Positions 1 through 16,660 of a stretch of DNA of 64,000 nt are shown here, in pieces (position 1 is the stretch's first letter; the number at the start of each line of letters is the position of its first letter). Position numbers and translations under genes: made by a program. Source of the stretch: Hyperoodon ampullatus (taxonomy: Eukaryota > Chordata > Mammalia > Artiodactyla > Ziphiidae); NCBI GenBank assembly GCA_949752795.1, contig OX457074.1, positions 6,275,527-6,339,526 on the forward strand, in the 5' to 3' direction. Below the pieces are notes generated by a model that saw only the letters and a program-made list of their open reading frames with translations, searched no databases and had not been told where the DNA came from.

Positions 1-69
1 CCAAAACCCTCATCCTTTCCCAGTGTCATTCATTCATTCATTCCTTCAACGAGCTCAGACAAAGTGCCT

Positions 70-95
70 TCCCTGCGCCACCAGGGAAGCCCCCC
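70..95 (-). mobile_element. 5' remnant of a CHR SINE
   Basis: Only the head (plus strand CGCCACCAGGGAAGCCCCC) is present; a short broken copy. Confidence 0.4.
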
Positions 96-194
96 AATCA
101 TTATTTTTGACAGAGCCTTAGGTAAGGCTAGGACACACGTGGCTTAAGTCTCAAAAGCATAGGAGATGAGTTGGAAATGGTGTATTAGCTTGTC

Positions 195-315
195 TATTTC
201 TCCCCACACCCTACGAGGTGGGTATTTTTTTTATCCCCATTTTAGAGGTAAGGAAAAAGAGGTTCAGAGAAGGTAAGTAACTTACCTGAGGTCGTACAAC
301 TCATAAATGAGAGAT
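195..315 (-). repeat. MIR SINE fragment
   Basis: MIR core wording in reverse: ATCCCCATTTTAGAGGTAAG followed by TCAGAGAAGGTAAGTAACTT. Confidence 0.6.
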
Positions 316-2194
316 CAGCTCTGTGGGGCCCCATAGCCAGTACTTTTAATCATCATGAGGATGGGAACACCTGGGTCAGCCACGGTTCAGGTAAAAAAGA
401 GGCTCAGGGGTTGTAGCCAGTGGTTGGCTTGGACAAGCCAGTTATATGATGAAACTGCCGAAAGGAGCATATATTAAAAATAAAGTCTAAATGCAAGAAA
501 GAGTCACACAGGTGAAGTGGTCTCTAGGTCAGAGAAAGTTTCCCTTGTGCATGTTGAATCTTGCAAAATAAAAATTTACTATGAAGTTGTAGCGAAAGGC
601 TGGGTAACGTGATTGGGAATGTTTGGCTCAGAGAAGCCTTGAGGTGCCTGGGAGCTGCTCTTCTCTAGAGAGTCTGGTGTGGTTTTGTGTGTCGGGTGGA
701 ACTGCAGGGCCATGGATGTGCATCTATGGGCAGAGGCTGAGGCCATCTTTGCTTCAACACGCAAGGGATTTACTAACAAAGACTGTTGCATGGAGAAGGG
801 GGCTGCCTCATGAGCCTCCATCCTCATATGGGAGAGCATCTGCCAGCTGCTGCAGGAGATCTTCAGGAATTGGATGGGGGCCACTAGGACCCGAGGGTCC
901 TTCCATCTCAGGATTCTCCAGCTCTTTGAGCTCTAGTCTCCTTGCTCCCAGTTGCCCATCTTCCTCCAAGTCCTGGTCTCTCTGTCTCTTGCTCTAAGTC
1001 CTCTCGTTTCACTCTCACCTCTCTTCTATCTCTCCATAGGCTACCAGCTGCGATACTAGAACCCCTGTAAACTTTCCCAGCCCCGCCTCAGCTGAGCATT
1101 CCCCAGACAGGCAGACCCTGGATGCAGCCTGCTCATTGCATTGTGACATTGGGAATAGCTAGCAACAAGCCTCCAGGCCCATTTGGAACTGGGCTGACTG
1201 GGCATGTCGTTCCTCTGGCTGCCCATTGGCTCCCTCCTCTGAGAGGGCTGGGGAGACCTCTCTCCCCCTGTCTGGTCTGGGGGTGACCCACTCCCTGTCT
1301 TATCTCGACTTCCCAATAAAGCTTTCTTACTGCAAATCAAACTTGGACTTTGACCCATTTGTTCTTTGGGATTGAGAAGAGGCAGAAAGGAGGTAAAGGG
1401 AGAATCAAGTGAATCCACTCTAAGGGTGTTGGTTAGCTTTTCTATCCGTTAACTTTCGCTCGTAACAAAGCAACCCACAACTTAGTGGCTTAAAATCACA
1501 AGCATTTATGTAGCTTGTGCTTTTGCAGTTTACAGTTTGGACTGGGCAGTTCTGTTTTCCTTTAAGCATCTGTGGTCAGCTCCCAGTCAGTTACGTAGCT
1601 CTGCATCAGGGGCTTGGCTGCATACTGGTTAGGGGTGAAAGGACCACATGACTCTCATCCTCCAGCCAGCTGGCTCAAGCAAGTCTGGATAATGAACAGA
1701 AGTGTGTAAGGTCTCTTACCTACAGAGGGAAACAAGACAAAAACGATGTGGGTTTTGTTTGGAAGATTTCACAGATGGTGAAACATATAGGCACAAATAA
1801 AGTTCCAAGGCAAAGTGAGGAACATTCTCACACGACAGCAGCTGACAAGGTTCTCCAAGGATTCTGACTAGAGACAGATTCAGACAGAGCCCTCAGCCTA
1901 TGTTCCAGATGCTACAGCTGTGTATCAAACCTCCCCGAAGCTTAGAGGCTTAAAAGAACGATGTTGATTTTGGGGGCTTGGTGGGAACAGCCCACTTCTG
2001 CTCCATTTGGTGTCATGTGGCTCATAGGCTGGGGGCTGGAGTCGTCTGAAGCCTTGCTTGCTCACTGTTTGGCCCCTGGGCTGGAAACACTCAAACCTGG
2101 GGGCTGGCCCTGCAGGGGCTCCTTGGCCTCCTGGAATTTACAAGCCACTGTCCCTGGCAGAAAGTCACAGCATATTCTGGTGGGCAAGGCAAGA
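316..2194. other. Intergenic, no gene seen
   Basis: Only short open frames with no recognisable domain. 1440-1560 looks like an old LTR-type repeat ('aacttagtggcttaaaatca'). No keratin exon is present, so KRT9, expected next to KRT14, is not in this part. Confidence 0.5.
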
Positions 2195-2340
2195 AGAGAG
2201 CGGGCTCTGATGCCAGGCTACCTGAGCTCAATCCCAGCTCAAAGCTCACTAGCTGTTTGACTTTGGTAAGGTACTTGACTACTCTATGCCTTTGTTCCCT
2301 CTTCTATAAAGTGATGATATTAGTAGTCAGCCCATCTCCT
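2195..2340 (+). repeat. MIR SINE fragment
   Basis: MIR wording: 'gagctcaatcccagctc', 'ctagctgtttgactttgg', 'cttctataaagtgatgat'. Confidence 0.6.
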
Positions 2341-2715
2341 AGTAAGAGACGCATGAGAAACACCCGAGAAATGTTACACTGGCCTCTGCTCATTCAGCCC
2401 TGAGTCCCTCTCCACTCTGCCTTCACCCAGACCTTTGCCACCAGCTCCTGGCTGTTCTCCCGGCTTCTTTCAGGCCTTCTGACTCCTTCTCCACGCAAGA
2501 AGCGGAGTAGACTTTCCTATCGGGCCATACTGACTTCCCTTCACCCCCAAGACAGGGTCCACACTCTTGGCATTCAAGGCCCATCCCGATCTTTCATTCC
2601 AGCCCCATCTCCCACCATTCCCCAGACCCCCTAACTAAACCATACAACCCTCCCACACACCCTGTGTACCTCAGAGAATGTGCACACTTGCAGCTCCCTC
2701 CAGTTCCTCTTGGGA

Positions 2716-2905
2716 CTTCCCTGGTGGCGCAGTGGTTGGGAACCCGCCTGCCAATGCAAGGGACATGGTTCGACCCCTGGTCCGGGAAGATCCCGCATGC
2801 CGCAGAGCAAGCCCGTGCGCCACAACTACTGAGCCTGCGCTCTAGAGCCCTCAAGCCACAATTACTGAAACCCACGTGCCTAGAGCCCGTGCTCCGCAAA
2901 AAAGA
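2716..2905 (+). mobile_element. CHR-type SINE
   Basis: Starts ACTTCCCTGGTGGCGCAGTG and ends in a short A run. It is more diverged than the other copies and no clear target duplication was found. Confidence 0.85.
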
Positions 2906-3504
2906 GCAGTGCTGTCCGAAGGCGAATGGGATACACATAATGAGGGTGTGGCCCAGTCAGGAAGATCAGGGAGTGTCGCCATGAGAAAGGGACCCTTGAG
3001 TGAAGGGTGAGTACGAGTGAGCCAGTAGAAGAGCATCCTGGGCTGTGCAGCGGGGGGGTGGTGAAACAGAGCATGTGCAAATGTCCTGAGGTGAGGAGGA
3101 GCAACACGGCCACAGAACAGAAGGCCAATATGGCCAAAGGGCAGTGAGCTGTCAAGCAGAGGATTTGGGTGGTGAAAAACAGTTCTGACCTCACCAGGTT
3201 GCTGTGAGGCTCAAAAGAGCTAATACTGTAAATCTGTGGGTGTGGGTTTGGTACACAGCAAGACCATTTCCTGACTGTCAATGGCAGTGTCTGCCCCCGA
3301 CTTCCCCTTGGACTATGTGGACAACTTCAGCTCTCAGCCCTCTCGTTAATAAGTCCATCCTCCTAGTCTGTTGAGCTCCCATTCACCTGTGCTAAGTGAC
3401 GCTGAGGAGAAGGGCACACAAAGGTTGGAGGATCATGGTTTCTTCCGTCAAAGACCCTCCAGCCCTCCAGGTAAGACTCCTGCTGCTTTGCCTGCCCTGT
3501 CGTA

Positions 3505-3640
3505 TTTAATCTTCAGAGTCATTTTATGAGGTAGCTACTCATTTTGCAGTCGTTTTACAAGTGAGCAAACTGAGGCTCAGAGAGGGTAAGCATCTTGGCC
3601 ACAGTCACAGAGCTAAACAAGGAAGTGGAGCGGGTTTGTC
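3505..3640 (-). repeat. MIR SINE fragment
   Basis: Reverse MIR wording 'caaactgaggctcagagagg' followed by 'cacagtcacagagctaa'. Confidence 0.55.
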
Positions 3641-3789
3641 CTGCAGTGAGTGGGAGCTAAGATGGGCACAAGGCCCGGGGCTCCCTCTCTCCACCACCAG
3701 CCTCCTCACTTTGTCTCTTTCCTTGTTCAGTCTGTCTCAATTCGTCCTTAGGTTTCTCCACACCTAGAAGAGTAAGATTCAATAAATAC

Positions 3790-3840
3790 ATATGAATGAA
3801 TGAATGAATGGATGGATGGATGGATGAATGAATGAATGAG
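3790..3840. repeat. (GAAT)n/(GGAT)n microsatellite
   Basis: Tetranucleotide array switching from GAAT to GGAT and back. A CT-rich stretch with a direct repeat of 'ctctgtctatacgcatgtct' follows at 3895-3990. Confidence 0.85.
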
Positions 3841-5300
3841 CCTCACTACCTTTTCCTAGCCCAGGGCCTTCGCTCTTGTCTTCCTCTGATTCTGTTTCTG
3901 TCTCTTTTTCTCTGACTCCTCTCTCCCTCTCTTTCTCTTTCTCTGTCTATACGCATGTCTATTTCTCTGTCTATACGCATGTCTATTTCTCTCCATCTCT
4001 CTGTGTCTCTTTTCACCCTCTCCCATGCCATCACCCCAAAGTTCATCAGAAAAAGGAAGAAAACTTTCTTTCCCAGGCCTGCCCTACAGCTGCTAGTACT
4101 GCACTGGGAACCCCATCAGGAAAGTGCTGGCCTGGCAAAGGGCAGCCCTCGGAGCTGGTGCCTGTCTTGTGTCTGCCTGAGTCCAGGCATTGCCCTGGAA
4201 GTCCCTAGCGCCCCCTTGTCCTCTTTATGGCAGCATCCGATCTCAGTGAGGATCATGTCAGGACGTCGGGACCGCCATCCTCCTGGGCTTCAGGCCTCCT
4301 TGGGGCTGCCTCGTCCAACACCAGCCCATGGGACTAGCTGGCTACGTTATCCGAACCACATCACCTGCTGCCTTGAGGACGTGCCCTTCACCTGATCAGA
4401 TAACCATATAGGGAGATAGACCACTTGTTGCCTGTACAGGCCCCTGGACATGTTTGAGGTCTTTTCACAATGAAAAGGAGCCCCCACCAAACTAAAGGAG
4501 ACCCAGAATATCAAAATGGACACTATCCCATGAAACAAAAACCTTGGAGTCAGCTAGGAGAAATTCATCTTGGTCCTGTTGGGCTCTCAGCTTCATCCCG
4601 AGAGACTACAGAACAGGAATGAGCACAAGCCTGACCAGGAAGCAGGGCTGGGCTTAGCCACTTTCCGTCTGTATGACCTGGAGCCGGCCCTGAAGAGGAG
4701 GAGGTTGGAGGAGCGATCTCTGCAGCTTTCCAGCATTGCCCTTCTGTGCTGTGTTCTGAGGGCGGAGAGAGGGTCATCCTTCCTCATTGCTTTGGGGGAA
4801 GTGGAGCCAGAGGGGCCCCGCGACCGGCCCCAGGACTCTGAGAGACAGCGCCTGCTGCCTGCACTAGACTGCGCTATGACGTCACTCTGCTAGTTTCCTA
4901 TCATCTAGATCCGGGGTGACGAGAGGGTAGGCGGCCTTGCCTTCGTCAGAGGGAAGGGCCCAGGTCTTTAGCTGGGTGGGTACTTGTGGCGCCAGGGCCT
5001 GTGGACGAGAGCACTGGTCTGCAGCTGGACGCAAAGTGTTGGCTTCACTCACCCTAGTGGGGTATGGTGGTGAGCCAGTGGGCTCCGTGTGGGACTCTGA
5101 GACACTTGCCTGTCTGCTCCTTCCCTCTAGGGCCCAGCATACAGGGTGGGACCACCTCAAAGCCCACTGCTTGACTTCCTCCCCTCCCGCTTCTGAGCCT
5201 GCCTCCTGCCAGGTGGCCCCTAGCTACACCTTCACCGTCAAGCAGCTACTCACAAGGAGAGGAAGCTCAGCCCACCACAGCCAGGTCTAAGAAATCTCAC

Positions 5301-5503
5301 GGGCTTCCCTGGTGGCGCAGTGGTTGGGGGTCCGCCTGCCAATGCAGGGGACACGGGTTCGTGCCCCGGTCCGGGAAGATCCCACATGCCGCGGAGCGGC
5401 TGGGCCCGTGAGCCATGGCCGCTGAGCCTGCACGTCCAGAGCCTGTGCTCTGCAACGGGAGAGGCCACAACAGTGAGAGGCCCGTGTACCGCAAAAAAAA
5501 AAA
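5301..5503 (+). mobile_element. CHR SINE with target duplication
   Basis: Full-length copy with A tail, flanked by AAATCTCAC at 5292-5300 and 5504-5512. Confidence 0.93.
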
Positions 5504-6059
5504 AAATCTCACATTTCTATATTCCTCTAAAGCAGATCTCCTTTGGGGGTGGAAACTTTAATCTGGCACCACCTCCAAGGCAGGGTGATGTCTGGGGATT
5601 CTTAATGCAGTCCTCATAGGTGACTAAGGATATGTTGTGCTCTCTGCCCGGGCCCACGTGGCCTCCCCAATGTGGACCACTCCCCAGACTCCATGCCACT
5701 TGAGCTCATTGCCCAGCTGAGAACGCTGGTCCCCAGGGTCCAGCATCCCTAGGAATATCACGCAGCCCCTCCCCACCAGGGTCCTATCACTCTTAGGGCC
5801 ATACAACCATCCCTTCCCAGTCTCCGAGGAAGGTCTTTCTAACCTCCCGCCTCCCTGAACTGTCCCCGCATTCCTCCAAAACTCTGTCACTCACCTCCAG
5901 AATGGCTCACCCTCCCCCAGAGATCACCCCAGATAAACCCTTCTTAGAGCCAAAACTCAGGTAAAAAGACATCCCGGAGTTTCCGGCCTCCCTTCCTGAG
6001 GTGAAAATGAGGTCATAGAAACCAATATCCCTTCATTCCTTTTCCTAATAACTCACACT

Positions 6060-6270
6060 CTTGCACTTCCATTTATGGAGCACCAGCTGTGTGCCAACTA
6101 CAATGCTAAACCCATTCCTACATGAGATCATTTAATCCCCCATCGCCTTATGCAGTGAGGGTTTTCGCTGCCTGTTTTGCAAAAGAGGATCTTGCCCAGA
6201 TTCTTCCAGGCTAGTCAGTGTAGGAGCCGTGACTCCAGCTCAGGAGGTCTGATTCCAGCCCAGGCTTTTA
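6060..6270 (-). repeat. MIR SINE fragment
   Basis: Reverse MIR wording 'ttatggagcaccagctgtgt', then 'gagatcatttaatcccc'. Confidence 0.55.
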
Positions 6271-6671
6271 GTCCCCTTGCCTTCAAAGACTAAGTCTTTT
6301 CTTTAACTGGTTCCACCCTTGACTCCCCCTCAAAGCTTTATTCATGTGGCTAAATGAATGAGCTGTAGAAAGTGACACAGTTACTAGTCAACTCTTTCCT
6401 AGCTTGGGGCGGTGAGCCCTCCCCATCTCACTCAGGCGATGTCCTCCCCTTCCTCCTCTTTTTCCAGCCCCCCAAAGAGAGGAAAAGACACTCTCCACCA
6501 GGGGAGGCTCCTACAGCCCTGGATCTTGACATGCATTCACTCCCTGGATTTCCATATAACTCCGAGAAGCAGAGTTCACCATGCTTCCTGAATAAATGGG
6601 GAAACAGAGAGTCTCCAAGGTCACGGAGCTGATTCAGAACAGAGCCAGGCAGGGCAGTAATAAAGACACAG

Positions 6672-6850
6672 TCAGCTCGATGTTTTGTGATGACCTAGAG
6701 CGGTGGGATAGGAAGTGTGGGAGGGAGGCTCAAGAGGGAGAGGATATGGGGATATATGTATATGTACAGCTGATTCACTTTGTTGTACAGCAGAAACTAA
6801 CACAGCATTGTAAAGCAGTTATACTCCAATAAAGATATTTTAAAAATTTA
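6672..6850 (+). mobile_element. L1 3' end fragment
   Basis: Matches the L1 3' UTR seen at 23700-23990: 'gatttcactttgttgtacagcagaaac' type wording ending in 'ccaataaagat' and an A-rich end. Confidence 0.75.
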
Positions 6851-6959
6851 AAAGAAGAACAAAGCAGGGTTAGAAACCAGTCAGTCTGTTCCCAAGCCTC
6901 TACAAAAAGCTCTTATGGACGAGAGTCACCATGGACAAGAGGTAGCTCACACAGTACCA

Positions 6960-7155
6960 CTCACACAGCCGTGCCCTGAGCCTGCACTGTGCCAGGCACT
7001 GTGGTAGAGGCCTGACATGCAAATCCTCACAAAAAAACTCCTGGGGTAGGTACTGTCATTGTGCCCACCTTACAGATGTGGAAACTGAGGCTCGGCAATG
7101 CTAATCAACTTGCTCTGTGTCAACTAAGAGCAGGCAGGATTCAGACCCAGCTGTG
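6960..7155 (-). repeat. MIR SINE fragment
   Basis: Reverse MIR wording 'tgtgccaggcactgtggtag', 'ttacagatgtggaaactgag'. Confidence 0.65.
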
Positions 7156-7680
7156 GAGGCAAGGGCAGGTGGAATGGAGGGAGACAAAACTCTCAGTAAA
7201 ACATGAGTTCTGACTGGGTTCATGGACCTCAACTGATGAGCTCTAGGGGACCCGTGAATCTCATGAATTATATGCAAATGTGTGTATGCTTATTGGGGGT
7301 GGGAAGAGATCTACAGTTTTCAATATATACTCAAAGGAATCCCTAAAGACCAAAATGTTAAGAAATCCCTCACCTAGCACAGTGCCTGGCTTAGAAAAGT
7401 CACTCAATAATGTCTGTTGAATGAATAAGTAAATGGATCCGTGAGTAAATGAATGCATGTTCCTCCATGCCCCAGGAGACACCACAAATGACCTGGTACA
7501 CACATCTACCTTCTGCGATGGTGAAAGCAGTCTTGGGACCTGAGCCTGATCTGCCCCCAGGTCCTTTCTCCCAGTCCCAGATGCCATAGCCAGGTGCTAT
7601 GAGAGCTCCAAAGAGATGCTTCCTCCACTTTCTCCCCACCACCCCTCCTGACAATGACCAGGCAGAGGCGGGAGTTGTGC
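7156..7680. other. KRT14 3' flank, no gene seen
   Basis: Downstream flank of KRT14. A MIR-like piece ('gcacagtgcctggcttagaa') lies near 7377; otherwise nothing recognised. Confidence 0.5.
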
Positions 7681-7697
7681 AATTCAGATAATGAAGC

Positions 7698-7703
7698 TTT
7701 ATT
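7698..7703 (-). terminator. KRT14: KRT14 polyadenylation signal
   Basis: AATAAA on the minus strand, 143 bp past the KRT14 stop codon. It implies a 3' end near 7680 and a short 3' UTR, as usual for keratins. Confidence 0.75.
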
Positions 7704-7846
7704 GATTGCTGGGAGGGGAAGGGGTGAAACAGGGCTCAGGTGTGAAGTGCTTGCGGTGGGGGGGCGGGGGACAGGATAGGGGATTCGCCCAGTGAAATCT
7801 GCGTCCACATGGGGAGCTTTCTAGGCCTGAACAGTGCAGAGCAGCT

Positions 7847-12311
<4,465 letters not shown>

Positions 12312-12396
12312 GGTGCCAAGGAGGGAGGTGAGCGAGCAAGTAAGTCGGCAGAGAGCAGAGAAAGGTGCTTAGGTGAGTTAGGGAAGGATGCAAGGC

Positions 12397-12402
12397 TTTA
12401 TA
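12397..12402 (-). promoter_or_regulatory. KRT14: KRT14 TATA box
   Basis: TATAAA on the minus strand, 86 bp upstream of the KRT14 ATG. It implies a transcription start near 12370 and a 5' UTR of about 60 nt. Confidence 0.8.
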
Positions 12403-12431
12403 CTCCTGGGTGAGGGCGGGCCTGGCGTTTT

Positions 12432-12454
12432 CCATTCCCCTTGGCTTTCATCAC
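12432..12454 (-). promoter_or_regulatory. KRT14: KRT14 proximal promoter block shared with KRT17 and KRT16
   Basis: On the plus strand this reads CCATTCCCC followed 4 bp later by CTTTCATCAC, about 30-55 bp upstream of the TATA box. The same order and spacing occur at 52525-52548 upstream of KRT17, and the TTTCATCAC half occurs at 42767-42776 upstream of the KRT16 pseudogene. Conservation between paralogs suggests a functional site; the bound factor is not known from the sequence. Confidence 0.5.
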
Positions 12455-13094
12455 CCAGGGGACAGTGCCAACTCCCAGGCAGATCCCTCCTCTCCTCCGC
12501 CCCATCATGTCTGTCATATTTTACTGGAAACTCATTGTTCGGGGTGTTTCGGGTTTCTTGTCCCACCAGGTGTGAGTCACAGGAGGAGGTATGGGCCTGC
12601 AGGCTACACTTTCCCTTTGGGCCCTGGGAGCACAGCCCTCTGCGTGCTGGGCTCAGCCAGGTGGTGGGAGAGGGTCTCTGCACCATAAACCTAGTGACTT
12701 GTTAGTCCCCATTAACTAGGTGGGTCTCTGACATCCACCTAGAGGAAGCCCAGCACTCCATGTTCCAGGAGGAACACCAGCATGGCAAGGTCACACGGGG
12801 CACAGAGATGCCCCCTCGGCATTACCACCCATAAAAAGAAACAAGGTTTTGGGGCCCTCCCAACTCTGACCTGCTGGGCTATACCATGGGGCCTGTCACA
12901 TCCCCGAAACATGCCCAGCCAGTAGTCAGGTGGCTCAGGCTTCTATCCCGACACCCCCAGTAAAGGGAAATCCAGGCAGCTCTCCCCAGCCCTAGGCACA
13001 GACCCTAAGATCCTCCACACATCTGTGGATGGGCCCATGGCATTGGCTGCTCAGTCTGGCCAAGGGCAGGTGGTGTCACAGCAGACACTGGGAA

Positions 13095-13215
13095 AGAGCA
13101 TGGAGTCAGACTAAGTCCTGACTCTGCTCTTTACTCCTGTGTGACCGAGGCCCTGACCCTCCTCGGAGTCTCAGTTTGCTCATCTGTAAAGTGGGAGTAC
13201 TGCAGAGTCAGCACT
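13095..13215 (+). repeat. MIR SINE fragment
   Basis: 'tcctgtgtgaccgaggccct' then 'tttgctcatctgtaaagtgg'. Confidence 0.55.
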
Positions 13216-13659
13216 GAGAATCCAATGTGGCAATGGATGTGAAAGGGTTTTGTAAGCTGAGTGTGGCACAAAGTCTGGGTAGCACTGTTGTAGCCCAGTC
13301 TGGGCCCCAGAGGGGGTGAAGCAACACCACTGGAACAGGACTGGAGGGGGCCTTTTTGCTTCCAGCCCCAGGTGTTTCCTCAGGCCCCCAGGGCAGCCCC
13401 TCGTGGGAGGGTCTGGCTCACGCACACTTGTTTGAGCCCCTTGTGGAGCCGACTCAAGGGATGTTTGGGTTTGTTTGTTTGTTTTCGGTGACGGGAGCAG
13501 TGCAGGCACCTGAAAGTGAACTCAAGGGTCCCGGACTACTGAGACCCCAAGGGTCAGGGGACATGTCCAGGGGTCCATCAAGTTCTGCCTCGGAGGTTTG
13601 TATATGGGGACCTCAGCTCTCCCAGGTCTCCCAGACAGCCTCCAAAGGCACCCCCTTCG

Positions 13660-13800
13660 GCCTCACCCCACCCTCCTGCCTCCCCTCAGCCCCACGGACC
13701 CCGGCAGGCATGTTGGGAGGAATGTGGTCGTGTCTGGGGCTGCCTGACGCGTCCCATCTCCCCAGACAGGTCCTAACAGCCCCTGCTGGAGGCTCCAACA
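13660..13800 (-). promoter_or_regulatory. Candidate upstream enhancer of KRT14 (paralogous to KRT17 copy)
   Basis: About 1.4 kb upstream of the KRT14 ATG. By eye it aligns with 53740-53870, about 1.4 kb upstream of the KRT17 ATG. Shared blocks are CCCCACCCT, a GGAATGTG(G/C)TCGTGTCT core, CCCAGACAGG and ACAGCCCCTGC. The GGAATG core resembles a TEAD/MCAT site, and the KRT14 copy also has AGGCATGTTG, close to a p53/p63-family half site. A K14 enhancer at about this distance is known in human and mouse (from memory). The enhancer call is inference. Confidence 0.5.
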
Positions 13801-15086
13801 CTCCTCCTAGGATCAACTACTCCCTGGAGGGAAGCGGAGCCTCCCTCCCCACCCCCCCAACCCAAAGCAGAAGTCAGGGAGGTGCCCTCCCCAGCCCCTG
13901 CCACCGGGCCTCAGAGACAATGCTGAGACAGACACTCAAGGCTGTGGGCTCCACAAAACTGCCATGCTGAGGACGCTCGAGTATGTGAGTATGTGAGTAA
14001 GTGAGTGACCACGCCCGACAGAGGCCCGTAATCTCCTTCCAGAGGATGGTCCCCCAGCCCCGGCCCGGGCCTACATCCTCCCCAGCGAGAGTCAGCAGGG
14101 CTTTGGGCTGAAGGAGGAAGCCTTTGTTAGGAGATGTTGCAGGCGGCTGTGGGGTGGAGTAGGGGTGGGGTGCTCTCCAGAGAAGAATGCAGCATCCAGA
14201 GGGAGCCGGGGGGGCACCAATGGGTGCAGAGCCCAACACCCACTTCCTCTGTGCCACCCACCACCCTGTCTCTCTCCACCACAGGGAACCACGGATAGAA
14301 TCCCTGGAGCAGGGACCCAGGAAAAGCTCTTCTTCCCTCTCACTTGATTCAGTGGAACCCAAAAGAGGCTCCCTCCTTGCCCCCTCCAAGGGGAATCCAA
14401 AAGACAAAGAGGGTAGGGAACCCATGACCTATAAATTCACGCACACCATCTAGGAAGAGACCTTTGCCAGCCCCCTCCCTGCCTCCATGGACCCTGGAAT
14501 CCCAGCATGGGAATCAAGTCTGATCTCCTCCCTCACCCAGGACTAGACCCTGGCTCAGATCCTAAGGCCACTCCCCTTCCCCCTGTACACAGGGATCTAG
14601 ATGCAAGTAGCCCAGCCTGGTGTTCCTGACATTTTAAAGAGAGGCAGCTTTCGGGGGCAGCCGTGGCTAATGTGATGGGGGGTTGTCTGTTGGAGCTGGA
14701 GTACCCCCACCACCACCTCTGGAGTCCCAGGCAGGCTTTGTGTGGCATGTCAGGAGCCTGGGGCGGTGCCTCTTGTGGTTGGTGAGTCTCCCGGCAACAG
14801 CCTGTGGTAGGGTGGACCAGTGCCAATCCAAACTGGTGAAGGAGCAAGGCGAGGTAGCCCCCACCAAGCTCACACTGTGTGCTGAGGACCACACAGGGGA
14901 TGGGATCCTAAGGAAGGAGGGGACCTAGGGACAGCCCAGTCTGAGGAGGGAGGCACAGCCCCTGCTCTCAGAGCCCGGTCTAATGGAAGACACTGTCTCT
15001 TTGGAAGCCCCCAGCCTGAAAGGAAAGAGAGCTACACATCAGAATTACTGAAGATATGAACAAACATAAGAAAAGTGCAATTCGTG

Positions 15087-15520
15087 TGTATTCATTTCCT
15101 GGGGCTGCAGAAGTAAATTATCACAAACCTGGTGGTTAAAAACAACTGAAAATCTTCTCTCACCATTCTGGAGGCATGAAGTCTAAAATTAAGGTGCCAC
15201 ACTCCCTATGGACGTGCTGGGAGAGAATCCTTCCTTGCCTCTGCCAGCTTCTGGCGGCTCCATGCATTCCTTGGTTTGTGGCAACAAAACTCCAATCTCT
15301 GCCTCTGTCTTCACGTGGCCAGCACGTGTGTCTCTGTGTCTCCGTGTGTCCTTTTCTATCTACGGACGCTCATTGGATTTAGCGCCCACCCTGATCCAGT
15401 ATGATCTTCTCTCAATTCTTACATCTGCAAAGACCCTATTTCCAAATCAGTTCACATTCTGAGGTTCCGGGTGCACATGAATTTGAGCGGGACACTATTC
15501 AACCCACTACGCCATGTAAC
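15087..15520 (-). mobile_element. MLT1-type MaLR LTR
   Basis: Wording on the plus strand ('tctcaccattctggaggcat', 'tctgcctctgtcttcacgtg', 'gcaaagaccctatttccaaa') matches the reverse complement of MLT1 LTR consensus as I remember it. Confidence 0.7.
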
Positions 15521-15769
15521 AGACCCGGAACTATCCGTGTTGCAGAGGCAGTGGTGAAAACTTGTTGGAGGGATGGTTGTGATAAGATGTTGGCAGGACC
15601 AGTCCAGAAGGCTTCTGGGAGCAGCTCTAACTCAACATGTAAAGGTGCCAGGGAGGGAGCAGCAGGGAAGCACAGAATCCTCAGGTCTCTGATCCACACT
15701 CCCCATCACCCAGTTTCTCTGACTCCTTCACAAATAGACAACGGCTCGGGGAGAGAGCTCTTTTTTTTT

Positions 15770-16660
15770 TTTTACCTTTTTATTTTGAAATAATTTTAAA
15801 CTTTCAGAAAAAGTTGCAAAATTTGTACAGAGTCTATGTGTACCCTTCACCCAGCTTCCCTTAATATGAACAGATCAAATAAACGTTATACAACGATCAA
15901 AACCAACACATTAACATTGACCCAATGCTGGGCTTCCCTGGTGGCGCAGTGGTTGAGAGTCCGCCTGCCGATGCAGGGGACACGGGTTCGTGCCCCAGTC
16001 CGGGAAGATCCCACATGCCGCGGAGCGGCTGGGCCTGTGAGCCATGGCCGCTGAGCCTGCGCGTCCGGAGCCTGTGCTCCGCAACGGGAGAGGCCACAAC
16101 AGGGAGAGGCCTGCGTACCGCAAAAAAAAAACAAACAAACATTGACCCAATGCTGTTAATTAACGACAGACTTGAATTTCACCAGTTTTTCCACCAATGA
16201 TCCCTTTTTGTTGCAGGATCCAATCCGGGATTCCACTCACTTGTTGTCATGTCTCCTGCAGTCTGTGACAGCCCCTTCTTGTCGTTCCTTGTCTTTTAAG
16301 ACCTTGACACTTTTGAAGAGTACTGGTTGGTTATTTTGTAAAATATCCCTCGGTTTGGGTTTTTCTGATATTTTCTCAACATCAGATTGAGGTGATGCAT
16401 TTTGGCGAGAAAAGCACAGAAGTGTCGTTGTGGTCTTCTCAGTGCATCATCTCAGGCATCTTAGGGCTGGTGACATTAACCTTGTTCATTGGCTAAGGTG
16501 GGGTTTGCTAGGTTTCTCCACTGTAATATTATTTTTCTCGCTGAAACTAATAAATACTTTGGGGAAGATACTTTGAGACTTTGCAACTTATCCTATTTCT
16601 CTTTAAACTTTCACCCACTGGTTTTTTTGAATCCATCAGTGGAGGGAAAGAGCTCTTGAT
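15770..16660. mobile_element. Ancient interspersed repeat split by a CHR SINE
   Basis: Contains 'ttgacacttttgaagagtac' and 'tttctccactgtaatattat', which I associate with a common old mammalian repeat (probably L1M/ME class). Orientation and class are not certain. Confidence 0.45.
15931..16137 (+). mobile_element. CHR SINE with 18-bp target duplication
   Basis: Flanked by AACATTGACCCAATGCTG at 15913-15930 and 16138-16155. It sits inside an older interspersed repeat. Confidence 0.93.

Larger units (their letters stand above)
12460..15086. other. KRT14 5' flank
   Basis: Mostly non-repetitive sequence upstream of KRT14 with the enhancer-like block at 13660-13800 and a MIR. The (GTGA)-type word 'gtatgtgagtatgtgagtaa' is at about 13980. 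No coding exon seen. Confidence 0.5.

Noticed and set aside
1..7600. Search for KRT9 beside KRT14
   Set aside because: No keratin exon wording on either strand; KRT9 may lie outside the window, so absence here says nothing about loss.
13356..13970. Plus-strand open frame of 204 codons upstream of KRT14
   Set aside because: GC-rich chance frame with no domain or splice context; it overlaps the enhancer-like block.
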